Origin: Chloroflexota bacterium
Lineage (GTDB): Bacteria > Chloroflexota > Dormibacteria > Aeolococcales > Aeolococcaceae
DNA length: 12,524 nucleotides
NCBI GenBank assembly: GCA_003491925.1
Contig: DNAU01000053.1
Location: 3,939 to 16,462, forward strand
Reading direction: 5' to 3'
Of this stretch, positions 1 through 8,039 are shown piece by piece. Numbering within the stretch: position 1 is the stretch's first letter; every line of letters begins with the position of its first letter. The position numbers were made by a program, and so were the translations under genes. A model generated the notes under the pieces. The model worked only from the letters and a program-made list of their open reading frames with translations. It was not told where the DNA came from and did not search any database.

Positions 1-86
1 GCCGTAGGGCGAGAGCGTGGTGGACACCTCCGGATCCACCGTGAGGAACTGACCGGTGGAGGGGTAGTAATAGCGGGCTTTGCCAT
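1..86 (-). pseudogene. Orphan RHS core tip (fragment, runs off the left edge)
   Basis: Read on the minus strand, this stretch encodes ARYYYPSTGQFLTVDP followed by EVSTTLSPYG. This is the heart of the RHS repeat-associated core domain. It matches the core of the large RHS gene nearby (ARYYDPATAQFLTVDP, then KVATTLSPYG). The DNA aligns without gaps to 879-960 at roughly four bases in five by eye, so it is a diverged duplicate and not an assembly copy. The match begins abruptly at the Ala-Arg. Upstream in this frame there is no ATG, GTG or TTG before a TGA at about position 130. It is therefore not translated on its own and looks like a displaced RHS C-terminal cassette, as found behind many RHS genes. 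The variable tail expected after the core lies outside the window. Confidence 0.72.
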
Positions 87-118
87 CACCACCCGTTCGC
101 GCCGAGGTCCGCCAGACT

Positions 119-361
119 TCACTTGGCGGTCAAGGCGCCTACGATGCCAAGAAGGCTTAGTAGTAAGCCTAGCGCCGGACCGACCACGTAGACAGATTCA
201 CTGTACCAGAGTGTGCCTCTCCTCCCCCAGATCCGCTCCCAGAACCGTTGGTGCGCGCTGCGGTGCCAGAGAAGCCATCCGCACAGGGCAGCGAACAGTA
301 CGAAGGCAGCGAGAGCGGGCCATCGGCTCGGCCCAAGGCCTGCTGCGGCACTAACCATCAT
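119..361 (-). CDS. Small two-helix membrane protein, candidate immunity protein
   Basis: This is an 80-residue ORF starting at the first of two adjacent ATG codons, seven bases after the TGA of the RHS gene. No good Shine-Dalgarno site precedes it, so translation would depend on coupling to the RHS stop. The same frame stays open further upstream inside the RHS tail (ATG at 412 and a start at 466), but that part reads as a shadow of the RHS gene. Two hydrophobic segments are clear: one around WPALAAFVLFAALCGWLLW (residues about 12-30) and one around VYVVGPALGLLLSLLGIVGA (about 57-76). Between them lies a basic, Trp-rich loop (HQRFWERIWGRR). I recognise no family. RHS loci usually place the immunity gene exactly here, so a membrane immunity protein against the RHS tail is a reasonable inference. 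It could instead be an unrelated or non-coding ORF. Confidence 0.45.
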   Translation of the reverse strand: MMVSAAAGLGPSRWPALAAFVLFAALCGWLLWHRSAHQRFWERIWGRRGTLWYSESVYVVGPALGLLLSLLGIVGALTAK

Positions 362-368
362 CGCAATG

Positions 369-3300
369 TCACGGCCAGACCGGGACTGTGGCTGTCCATT
401 GTTCGCCTGCATATCCGCCCATGCCCGGGAAGATGGACACTGACCAACTACACCAATCTGGGCCACTGCTCGGGTTGTTGTTCACGGTACCGCCGACGCC
501 GCCGTAATACGCCCCCCCTATCATCAACTGCTGCGAGAAGCCGGTCGATGGGAGTTCATTGCTCCAGCCAAGGCCGGGTCCCCGACCTAGCATGCCAGCG
601 CCGCCTACAGAGACGCTTACATAGCCATCCTGGAACTGGATGGTGGCGCACACGAGCAAGCAGCCACCATACGAAAGCGTCAGATGCTGGGAGGCGGTCT
701 GGGCGGCATTGCCGACCGCGTTGGCGCCATTTATGAACCCGTTCGCGGCACTCTGAGCTGCCTGGACGATACCTCCGAGCGGCGAACTACTTCCGAGCTC
801 GCAGGAGTCGGAATCGAAGGGGTTCCAGGAGCACAGCCCGAGTGGGTCGAGGCCGTTGACGGGGTCCCCCTGCACGTAGCCGTAGGGGCTGAGTGTCGTC
901 GCCACCTTCGGATCGACGGTGAGGAACTGGGCAGTGGCGGGGTCGTAATAGCGGGCCTGGAGATAGTAGAGGCCGGACTCCGCGTCCTGGTACTGGCCGT
1001 CGTAGAGGAGCCGGGTCGTGGTTGACCCCGTCTCCGCAGTGAGGTTGCCGTAGGGGTCGTAGGTAAAGGTGGCCAGGGCCGTCCCCGCGCTGCCGGTGAT
1101 CAGGCGGGTGCTCCCCATCCGGTCGTGGTGCAGGAACACGGTGGTGCTGCCACTGATCTGCTCCAGCGGCAGGCCACCTGGGCCGTACACGAAGCTCGTG
1201 GTCCCGTCCTGGATCATGAGGGGAACGCTCTCGGACTCGTCCCACGCCTGCGGAGTGGCCGTCCCGTTCACCGTCTTGCTCACCCGGAGCCCTTCGCCGT
1301 TGTAGGTGTACGTGGCGCTGGTCACACCACTGCTCCAGCTGCTCAGCTCATCTGCCTCGTCGTAGCCGAGATTGATGGCCGACCCAGTGGATGGGGTGAT
1401 GGTCGTCAGATCCCCGTCCGTGCTGTACGAGTAGGTCGTGGCACCCGTGGGGGGGCTGGAGCAGCCGTTGCCGCTGGTCCGCTCCACGGACCAGCAGAGC
1501 TGCTCGGCCGCGTCAAACGTCTGGGTCACGCCTTCATCGGTCACCAGGTCGCCCGCCGCGTCATAGCTGTAGACATCGGCGCCCGACGGGGCTGACGCGC
1601 AGGCACTGCTCGCGCTCGATCCGGCATAGCAGAGCTGGTTGAGCTGAGTGTACTGATCATCGGCCACGGACGTCGGCTGCGAGCTGTCGCCGGTCACCTC
1701 GCCGTCCTTGTTGAGGAGGTAGGTCGCCGAGAACAGGGTCGTCCCGCCCTTGCTGTCCTGGATCTGGGTCATCTGGTCGGCAGCATTGTACGTGAAGGTG
1801 TCGACCACCCCCGCCCCCGCTGCCGGGAGCGTCTCGGTCGTCAGGTTCCCGTCCGGATCGTAGCCAAAGGCGGTCGTGTTCCCGTTCCAGTCCTCCACAT
1901 CGGTGAGCTCGCCGCCGGCGTTGTAGGTCCTGGTCACCGTCAGGGTCCCCGGGTAGGTGATGCTGGTCAACTGCCCCTTGAGGTCGTACCCGTAACTGAC
2001 CGTGCTTGACCCCTCAATAGAGCTGGTCAGCCTCCCCAAGGAGTCATAGGTCCGGCTGGAGCTGACGGCGGTGGTCGTCATGCTGGTCCGGTGACCATCG
2101 GCGTCGTAGGTGACCGCTGTGATGTTGGGCGTTACCCCATCGGAGTAGGTGGTCGAGGTCAGCTCTCCGTCCGCGTCGTACGTGTCCGTGGTGCATCCGG
2201 TCGCGGGCAAGCCGGCGCAGTCGCCGCCGGGACCCTGTTGGGTGAGCAGGTTGCCATCGCCATCGTAGGTGTACGTCGTGGTGCGGCCGTCGCCGTCCGT
2301 CTCGGAGCTGACCTGACCGAGACTGTTGTAGGTGTAGCTGAGAAGAGCGTTGTTGAGTCCATCGGTCTTCTGCAGGACCTGCCCATCCGGCGCGTACGAG
2401 GTCGCCGTCGTGGAGCCATCCGCGGCCGTAACCTGGACCTGCTCGTCCGCCGCGTCAAAGGTGTAGGTGGTGACGTTGCCATCCGCATCCGTCGACATGA
2501 CGAGGTCGCCGTCGGCGTCGTATTGGCTCGTGCTCGTGTATCCCAGAGGGTTGGTGACAGCCGTCTGCAACCCGTCCGCGCGGTAGCTGTAGGTCGTTGT
2601 GTACTGGCCTGCGCAGTGGCATCCGCTGACGTTGCCCTTCGGCGCAACCTGGGTCAGCCTCCAGCCATCCGCGTTGTAGGTGTCGGTGGTTTCATTGCCC
2701 AGCGGGTCGGTGGACGATGTCTTGTCGCCATAGGCGTCGTAGGTGTAGGTCCACGTCTTCCCATCGGCGTCCACCATGGTGGTGGGCTCACTCGGGTTGG
2801 AGCTGTCCCCATACGCGTACGTGGTGGTACTCGACTGGCCGGCGCCGATGAGCGGGGTTGAGGTGGAGAGCAGGCGGCCCTTGTTGTCGTACGTGTAGGT
2901 GGTGGTGACCCCGAGGGCGTCCGTCTTCGTCAGCGGTTCGTTGAACGAGTTGTATGTCGCCGTCGTGCGCCGGCCCAGGGGGTCCGTCTCCCACAACTGG
3001 TTGCCGTTGCTGTCCACCGAGAAGTAGGTGGTCTCCCCATCGGGGTCCGTCTCGCTGAGCAGGGCCGTGGTCGACGGGTCATACGAGTAGGTGGTGGTCG
3101 CCGCCTGCGGAGTGCCATAGCCCTTGGTCTGGCTTGCGAGTAGCCCGTACTGATATACGTCCACGGTGACGTCGCCGCTCGGGTCGGTGACCGTGGTGGT
3201 GCTGCCCACGCTCGAGTCGGGGTTCCCCACGTAGGAGAAGGTGGTCTCCCGGCCCAGCTGGTCCTTCTGCCAGCTCACCTCGCCACTGCTGTTGTAGCCC

Positions 3301-6300
3301 AGCGTACTGGTGTAGCCACGAGGGTCCTCGATGCTGATGATGTGGTGGTTGGCGTCGTAGCCGACCTGGGTCTCGTTGCCATTGACATCTGTCACCGTGG
3401 TGAGGTCTCCTGCGCTGTCATACGCGTAGGAGACCGACCGGGCGGGGCTGACGTTGGCGTCGGTGACGGAGGTGATGTTGTTGCCTGTCCAGGTGATGGT
3501 GAGGGTCCTGCCCCCCTGGCCGGTGATGGTCGTGAGCTGCCCATCGCTGTTGTAGGCGTAGCCCACGGTGTCGCCGGTGGCGTCCGTCTCGGACATGAGT
3601 TGCCCCGTTGCCGAGAAGGTGAACGTGTCCGTCGCCTTGCGCACGAAGGTCCACGTCCCATTTGCGTTGTGGGCAAGCCCGGCCTCCACGCGAGGCTCTG
3701 CCGGGGCGTAACCGGACCCCGATGGGTCGAAGACGACCTGGCTGCCCCCCTCCTGGGTGATCGTGACCGGCCCGCTACCCCCTGGTTGACTCATGGACAT
3801 GAGGGCGTCCGAGGTCCAGCCATAGCCGAGGGGACCATCCGCACCTCCCGCCAGGGAGTTGTAGGTGCGCGTGAACTCGAGTGGCAGCCCGCCTCCGGCA
3901 AGTGAGAGGTCGGTGTACTCTTCGGTGAAGTTGCCGAAGGCGGTATCCACCGGGTCCCCCGCGGAGGTCTGCCCGAGGTCGGCGTTGCTGCAGGAGCAGT
4001 TGGTGCCACCGAGCACCTCGGCGGATGCGATCGGGGCGCCGATGACCGGCTGGCCCGGCGATGTCGACACCAGGTCGAAGGCCACAGCGCTGTAGGCGAT
4101 GTCCACATTGGTGTTGGTCCCGATGGTGTTGCTCAGACTGACGCTCGCCCCCTGCTCCATCGGGAAGGAGCCGACCTCGACCCACTGATTGTTGTACGCG
4201 TCCTGGTCCACCGGCATGGTGTTCCACGTCGCCCCCTGGCCGCTCGTGACCTGGTAGGTGATGCTGGACACGGTGCCCCCATCACTGGGGACGAACACCC
4301 ATACCTGGTATTGTCCCGCGGTTGCTAAGTTCGGTGTCCAGGTCCCGGTGACCGCCCAGGCACCGGGATCCTCGGCATGGGTGAAGTACATATGGCCCCC
4401 AAAGCCGGCTCCCAGCTGATGGTAGTCGATGACGGCCATGCTCCCGAAGCTGGTGGTGTACGTCCCGTCGTTGCTCCAGTTGGAGGGTGGATCGGCACAG
4501 CCCACCATGTTGATGTCAGAGGGCTGGGTGTCGACGACGATCGCCTGCCCCGGGCTGGGTCCAGAGCCGGAGGGAAGGGCACATGCCGGAGGATAGGGGT
4601 CCCGAGGCGCAGCCGGCTCGGAGGTGCCGGGGCTGATGTACCAGTACCCCGCGGTGCAGCTGGTCGAGCAGTCCACCCAGGTCACCGGCCACTGCCACCA
4701 GCAGTGATCGTTGGACAGCTGGCAGGGGTTCGAAGCGTCGCTCGGGTCGCAGTTGTCGGCCGCCGTGCAGAACTCGCTGTTCGGAGGCAGCGTCGGGTAC
4801 TTGGTCGATGCGGCGAACGGCTCGTTGCCGTAGGCCAGATACCCGATCACCTGCTCCTGGTAGGGCCAGTCGCTGGGGTGACTGAGATCGAAGTTGTAGT
4901 AGTTGGCGTTGTCCAGGAACTCGTGGGCGGGAACCCCCTCGCCGGGGTCTCCCCGCGGAGAGGCGGGGTTTATGGGGTTGTTGGCCCAGCCGAGACCGGC
5001 GTCGCCGCTGCCGTCATCAGGGTGGATCCCGGTGTTGTACGCCCAGATGGCCAGGTACCAGTTCTCGATCATGGTGGGATCCCCGTTGTTGGCGATGATC
5101 CCCAGCTGCTCGAGTTGCTCCCAGGTGGTGGCCATGGTCCAGGTCCCGGCGGCGGCGTTCTCCTCCAGGTCCAGGGCCACCGCCGCCTGCGCATTGGCGG
5201 GGAAGAGGTCGTCGCCGACCTCCATCCCGTTGGTCTGCTGGGTCAGGCCGTATCCGCAATCAGCGTCGTCGTAGTCCCAGCTCGTTCCGTCGGAGCTCTC
5301 TCCGTAGTAGTTGGAGATCAGCGGATCCCCCGGCATACCCCGGGAGGCGTGGTAACTCGCCTGGTCCCAGGCACTCTCCGCCATCGCCACCCCGCTCATG
5401 ACCTCACGCGGCACCGTGACCGGAAGCGGAAAGTCCGCCGAGGGCGTGAAAGGCTGAAGTCCCCAGGTGGGATCACCGGTCTCCGACTGGGTCAGGGCAC
5501 CCTGCGTCGCCTCCTGGATCGCCCAGTCGATCTGCGAGTCGCTGGGCTGCATGACCTGGTCACTGCTGTCGAGCCGTGGGATGGCGCAGAGGGGGTCGGT
5601 CTGGTTCGTCGAATCCTCGACGTACCCGTCTGTCTGGACCCCCGTCGAGGCGGGCGGGATCGCCATGCTCGTCGAAGCCGCGACACTACCGGACTTCGTC
5701 GGTCCCGGAGGCGCGGGGCTCACCGCCACCGGCGAGGGACTCGGCACGGGGGTGGGGGAAGGGCTGCTGCCTGCCACCGGGATGGTGACCGCCTGCTCCC
5801 CGCTCGCTCCCTGGACGAAGTACTTTGCCGTCGTTCCGCTCTCCTTCGTCATCAGCTCAGCGTCGAGATCCAGGGAGAGGCCGCTGACCCCACCTCCGCC
5901 GGGGCGGGCGAGCCAGCGCACTCCTGCCGCGGCGGGGCTGGAGTTGGACTCTCCACCCATGACCGCCACCTCCCCTTCACGCCCCAAGGAGATGGTGGTC
6001 GAGGCAACCGTTCCCTTACCGATCTTCTCCAGGCCCGTCCCGGCCTGCCAATGCCAGACGCCCGCTGTGGTCGGGTCGGCCAGGCTGGCGGTCAGGAGAT
6101 CCACCCCCCCGCCGGCGACGGGGACGATGTCGTAGCCATCCTGGTCGAGGGTCGCTTCCACCTTTGCCTTGCCGCCTGCCAGCGACAGCAGCTGGCGCCC
6201 GTCGACGGCCACCGCCGTCGTCGAACTCAACGGAACCGCAGAGGTCACCTCGTCGGAGTTGTTGAAGGTCGCCGTTCCGGCTCCAGTCGCCGCGTCAACC

Positions 6301-6872
6301 AGGAAGACCTCGGTGGGAGCGTCATCCTCGGTCAGATAGCGCGTGAGGGCAACAATGTCACCCACTCCGCAGGCAGGTGAGTAGGAGGCGAGGGTCACGT
6401 TCGACAGCAGAGGCCTCACCGCGCCGGTCGCCACCGAGATGCTGTACGTGAACCCCCCCTCGGCGCGATCATCCGGCTCGGTCGCCGCAATGCTGGGAGC
6501 GATCGTCGCCACCACATAAGCGCCGTCCCCGGTGACACACTGCTGCCCCATCCAGGAGAAGTCGGTACCCACCGGGGGATCCAGGGTCGCGAGCGGCAAC
6601 CACACTGTAGGGTTGCTGGCGTTGGCGACCGAGATGTGGTACCCGTTGACGTCGCCGGTTCCGCTCACCAGCAAGTCTACCGACGACGAGAGGTGCTGGA
6701 TCTGGATCGGCTCGGCGGGGGTCGCGCTCAGCGTGCTAGGCTGTGTCCGCTGAATTAGCGCCGACAGCAGCGAAGTTTCGTTCGACATCGGTGCCTCTGC
6801 GCCGACTCCCGTTAGGCACGAGCAGAGCACGAGCACAAGCGCCGCCAGCATCGCGATGCGAGCAGTTCTCAC
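369..6872 (-). CDS. Secreted RHS/YD-repeat protein with lytic transglycosylase-like domain; likely polymorphic toxin
   Basis: The protein has 2167 residues. The GTG start at 6872 is chosen because AGGGAGG lies seven bases before it and a signal peptide follows at once (MLAALVLVLCSC); the open frame runs 22 codons further up without a ribosome site. Domains in order: an export signal (about 1-25, possibly a poor lipobox at LCSC); propeller-like beta repeats (about 30-360); a Pro/Ser linker (about 363-392); a lysozyme-like transglycosylase region (about 430-690) with ESAW (Glu499 as likely acid), GYGLTQ near 540 and WAYNTG near 610; a Cys-rich stretch (about 700-795); a golvesin-C-like beta domain (about 823-937); DUF6531 (GDPVDTAFGNF, then FTRTYNS, from about 970); a long run of YD repeats (about 1080-1900); and the RHS core (HHDRMGSTR, YYLQARYYDPATAQFLTVDP). 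The motif PVNGLDPLGL at 2004-2013 matches the PxxxxDPxGL self-cleavage site of RHS toxins exactly, with Asp2009. The tail (2014-2167) is Gly-rich and unrecognised. In known RHS proteins the YD shell encloses the tail until release. The export and toxin roles are inferred from these domains. Confidence 0.96.
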   Translation of the reverse strand: MRTARIAMLAALVLVLCSCLTGVGAEAPMSNETSLLSALIQRTQPSTLSATPAEPIQIQHLSSSVDLLVSGTGDVNGYHISVANASNPTVWLPLATLDPPVGTDFSWMGQQCVTGDGAYVVATIAPSIAATEPDDRAEGGFTYSISVATGAVRPLLSNVTLASYSPACGVGDIVALTRYLTEDDAPTEVFLVDAATGAGTATFNNSDEVTSAVPLSSTTAVAVDGRQLLSLAGGKAKVEATLDQDGYDIVPVAGGGVDLLTASLADPTTAGVWHWQAGTGLEKIGKGTVASTTISLGREGEVAVMGGESNSSPAAAGVRWLARPGGGGVSGLSLDLDAELMTKESGTTAKYFVQGASGEQAVTIPVAGSSPSPTPVPSPSPVAVSPAPPGPTKSGSVAASTSMAIPPASTGVQTDGYVEDSTNQTDPLCAIPRLDSSDQVMQPSDSQIDWAIQEATQGALTQSETGDPTWGLQPFTPSADFPLPVTVPREVMSGVAMAESAWDQASYHASRGMPGDPLISNYYGESSDGTSWDYDDADCGYGLTQQTNGMEVGDDLFPANAQAAVALDLEENAAAGTWTMATTWEQLEQLGIIANNGDPTMIENWYLAIWAYNTGIHPDDGSGDAGLGWANNPINPASPRGDPGEGVPAHEFLDNANYYNFDLSHPSDWPYQEQVIGYLAYGNEPFAASTKYPTLPPNSEFCTAADNCDPSDASNPCQLSNDHCWWQWPVTWVDCSTSCTAGYWYISPGTSEPAAPRDPYPPACALPSGSGPSPGQAIVVDTQPSDINMVGCADPPSNWSNDGTYTTSFGSMAVIDYHQLGAGFGGHMYFTHAEDPGAWAVTGTWTPNLATAGQYQVWVFVPSDGGTVSSITYQVTSGQGATWNTMPVDQDAYNNQWVEVGSFPMEQGASVSLSNTIGTNTNVDIAYSAVAFDLVSTSPGQPVIGAPIASAEVLGGTNCSCSNADLGQTSAGDPVDTAFGNFTEEYTDLSLAGGGLPLEFTRTYNSLAGGADGPLGYGWTSDALMSMSQPGGSGPVTITQEGGSQVVFDPSGSGYAPAEPRVEAGLAHNANGTWTFVRKATDTFTFSATGQLMSETDATGDTVGYAYNSDGQLTTITGQGGRTLTITWTGNNITSVTDANVSPARSVSYAYDSAGDLTTVTDVNGNETQVGYDANHHIISIEDPRGYTSTLGYNSSGEVSWQKDQLGRETTFSYVGNPDSSVGSTTTVTDPSGDVTVDVYQYGLLASQTKGYGTPQAATTTYSYDPSTTALLSETDPDGETTYFSVDSNGNQLWETDPLGRRTTATYNSFNEPLTKTDALGVTTTYTYDNKGRLLSTSTPLIGAGQSSTTTYAYGDSSNPSEPTTMVDADGKTWTYTYDAYGDKTSSTDPLGNETTDTYNADGWRLTQVAPKGNVSGCHCAGQYTTTYSYRADGLQTAVTNPLGYTSTSQYDADGDLVMSTDADGNVTTYTFDAADEQVQVTAADGSTTATSYAPDGQVLQKTDGLNNALLSYTYNSLGQVSSETDGDGRTTTYTYDGDGNLLTQQGPGGDCAGLPATGCTTDTYDADGELTSTTYSDGVTPNITAVTYDADGHRTSMTTTAVSSSRTYDSLGRLTSSIEGSSTVSYGYDLKGQLTSITYPGTLTVTRTYNAGGELTDVEDWNGNTTAFGYDPDGNLTTETLPAAGAGVVDTFTYNAADQMTQIQDSKGGTTLFSATYLLNKDGEVTGDSSQPTSVADDQYTQLNQLCYAGSSASSACASAPSGADVYSYDAAGDLVTDEGVTQTFDAAEQLCWSVERTSGNGCSSPPTGATTYSYSTDGDLTTITPSTGSAINLGYDEADELSSWSSGVTSATYTYNGEGLRVSKTVNGTATPQAWDESESVPLMIQDGTTSFVYGPGGLPLEQISGSTTVFLHHDRMGSTRLITGSAGTALATFTYDPYGNLTAETGSTTTRLLYDGQYQDAESGLYYLQARYYDPATAQFLTVDPKVATTLSPYGYVQGDPVNGLDPLGLCSWNPFDSDSCELGSSSPLGGIVQAAQSAANGFINGANAVGNAAQTASQHLTLSYGGCLLVCATIQFQDGYVSVSVGGAGMLGRGPGLGWSNELPSTGFSQQLMIGGAYYGGVGGTVNNNPSSGPDWCSWSVSIFPGMGGYAGEQWTATVPVWP

Positions 6873-6879
6873 CGTCGAT

Positions 6880-6886
6880 CCTCCCT
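6880..6886 (-). promoter_or_regulatory. Ribosome binding site that fixes the RHS start
   Basis: On the minus strand AGGGAGG stands seven bases before the GTG at 6872. It is the strongest Shine-Dalgarno match near this gene and places the start 22 codons inside the longest open frame, directly before the hydrophobic export signal. Confidence 0.8.
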
Positions 6887-7048
6887 CACGATGGGCGTGC
6901 GCACTCTCCACAGCGCAGGGCTGCGGCTCTCGCGACACCGCACGTTTGTCCTATTCATGAGCCGGCGCTGAACCCTCCTCGGCAACCCGGCCCAGGGTCG
7001 AGGCTATCGGTACCCGAGGGGCGCGTCTATCCCCCGAAGAGGTAAAGT

Positions 7049-7080
7049 TCAACGAGGCTTTGCGATCTCACTCAACGAGG
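7049..7080. repeat. Paired direct repeat TCAACGAGG, possible operator upstream of the RHS gene
   Basis: The nine-base word TCAACGAGG occurs at 7049-7057 and again at 7072-7080, with starts 23 bases apart, or about two helical turns. It lies about 180-210 bases before the RHS start, and the nearer copy overlaps the possible TTGAAC -35 box. Two sites on the same face of the helix are typical of operators for dimeric activators. The neighbouring LuxR protein is the obvious candidate to bind them, but nothing in the sequence proves it. Confidence 0.35.
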
Positions 7081-7510
7081 GACCGCGATACCGCGACGGT
7101 CGGCCGGTCTCGGCTCAGCGCATGGCCAGATTCGCTTGTTGAGGCGAAGGCGACCTGCCGGCCGCGGCAGCCGCACCCATCCCCCGGAGAGGGAGATCCA
7201 CGTAGGTCGCTGGCATCTCCCCCTCACGGAGGCACGACATGCAGACCGGCTGCCGACCATGCACGCTCCGAGGCGCGCGCAGTGCCATCTGGCACGAGCC
7301 TCGCCTTTCGGACTAGTCACTACTCCAGCTGGCGGATCTTCCCGGCTTCAGTCGCAGGCCCCAGCGGGCGTGGGTTGGACTGAAGAACACCATTGACCGC
7401 AGCTCACAAGCTCGCCGCGGCGTCGGCCCTCGCTTTCGGCACAGGTATCGCGAAGCTGTCGCCATCGGCCCGTACCCTAGAGCCCACGCGCGCCAGCAGA
7501 AACGCGCAGG

Positions 7511-7978
7511 CTATGGGGAGGGGAGGCGAGGCTCCACGGCTAGGTTGGTGCCCTGTACCTGAAGCAAATGACGAATCTCCCATCGCGAATGGACCCCAAG
7601 CTTTGCAAACAAGCCCTTCAAGTGGCTCTTGACCGTATAGACACTCACATGCAGCTGCCTTGCAATGGTCTCGTTACTGAAGCCTGCGGCCACCATCATA
7701 GCAACGCGAGATTCCCTCGCTGTCAGCGTCGACGAAGGGCCCAGCCCACTCATCCGCGCGTGTAATTCGCGGGTCTCCATACCGATGGACGTGTACCATT
7801 GTCTCGCCTCACCAATCCTGCGCGAGGCCTCATCTAGGACTCCCCGGAGCGAGGCCAGGCACCGTTCGAGAGCTTCCAGATCGTCGAGGCCCACCAGGCA
7901 ACGCTCAAGGCGCTCCAGGTCATCTACTACAACGATCGTCTCTCGCACCAGCCCGTGCTCACACTCGACATCGTTCAT
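7511..7978 (-). CDS. Orphan LuxR-family DNA-binding regulator
   Basis: The protein has 155 residues. The C-terminal part (about 85-140) is a clear LuxR/GerE helix-turn-helix: LTARESRVAMMVAAGFSNET, then IARQLHVSVYTVKSHLKGLF, then AKLGVHSRWEI. The TxRE opening, the SNxxIAxxL scaffold and the TVKSHLxxLxxKLGVxSR recognition helix are all present. The N-terminal part has no receiver, PAS or autoinducer domain; residues 20-60 look like a Leu-rich coiled coil, probably for dimerisation. It contains an exact-length tandem repeat of 13 residues (20-32 and 33-45), each with LERCL. The ATG start at 7978 is the only one after an in-frame TGA about 15 bases upstream, and the ribosome site is weak. It is probably a transcription activator or repressor of a neighbouring operon; its targets and signal are unknown. 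Confidence 0.85.
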   Translation of the reverse strand: MNDVECEHGLVRETIVVVDDLERLERCLVGLDDLEALERCLASLRGVLDEASRRIGEARQWYTSIGMETRELHARMSGLGPSSTLTARESRVAMMVAAGFSNETIARQLHVSVYTVKSHLKGLFAKLGVHSRWEIRHLLQVQGTNLAVEPRLPSP

Positions 7979-8010
7979 CAGCGGTTCGCTCGGTCACCCC
8001 CTTAGACCCA

Positions 8011-8039
8011 CACGGCCTCGATTTCCGTCGGAATCCGTG
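8011..8039. repeat. Imperfect inverted repeat before the LuxR start
   Basis: The arms CACGG (8011-8015) and CCGTG (8035-8039) enclose a second nested pair, GATT-T-CCG and CGGAATC (8020-8035), around a single central T, with one bulged base. The structure ends 33 bases before the LuxR ATG, so it could be an operator for self-regulation or a hairpin in the leader RNA. No further support is visible. Confidence 0.35.

Larger units (their letters stand above)
6873..7510. other. Gene-free spacer between the RHS gene and the LuxR gene
   Basis: I see no convincing gene here on either strand. The open frames are rich in Arg and Pro, lack ribosome sites and read as chance frames of GC-rich DNA. The stretch must hold the RHS promoter unless the RHS gene is read through from the LuxR gene. 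On the minus strand a TTGAAC box (7047-7052) has a weak TAGACG (7024-7029) 17 bases later, a poor but possible promoter about 150 bases before the RHS start. A hairpin, CTGCCG-GCCG-CGGCAG (7155-7170), has no T-run after it. No tRNA or CRISPR repeat was seen. Confidence 0.5.

Noticed and set aside
362..466. Longer start for the small membrane protein, inside the RHS tail
   Set aside because: The added 35 residues are the other-frame reading of the RHS tail, with a composition unlike the membrane protein. I prefer the ATG at 361, though the ATG at 412 is not excluded.
4728..4736. GGTTCGAAG-like tRNA T-arm word
   Set aside because: It lies inside the coding RHS gene and no acceptor or anticodon arm can be built around it. 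No tRNA, rRNA or CRISPR array was found in the window.
4377..6380. A 667-codon open frame on the plus strand, antisense to the RHS gene
   Set aside because: It is rich in Arg, Gly and Val with no domain, and it mirrors the codon pattern of the RHS gene below it. The opposite strand carries clear SLT, linker and propeller signals.
7155..7170. CTGCCG-GCCG-CGGCAG hairpin as terminator of the LuxR gene
   Set aside because: It lies about 340 bases behind the stop and has no T-run. Short GC palindromes are frequent in such DNA.
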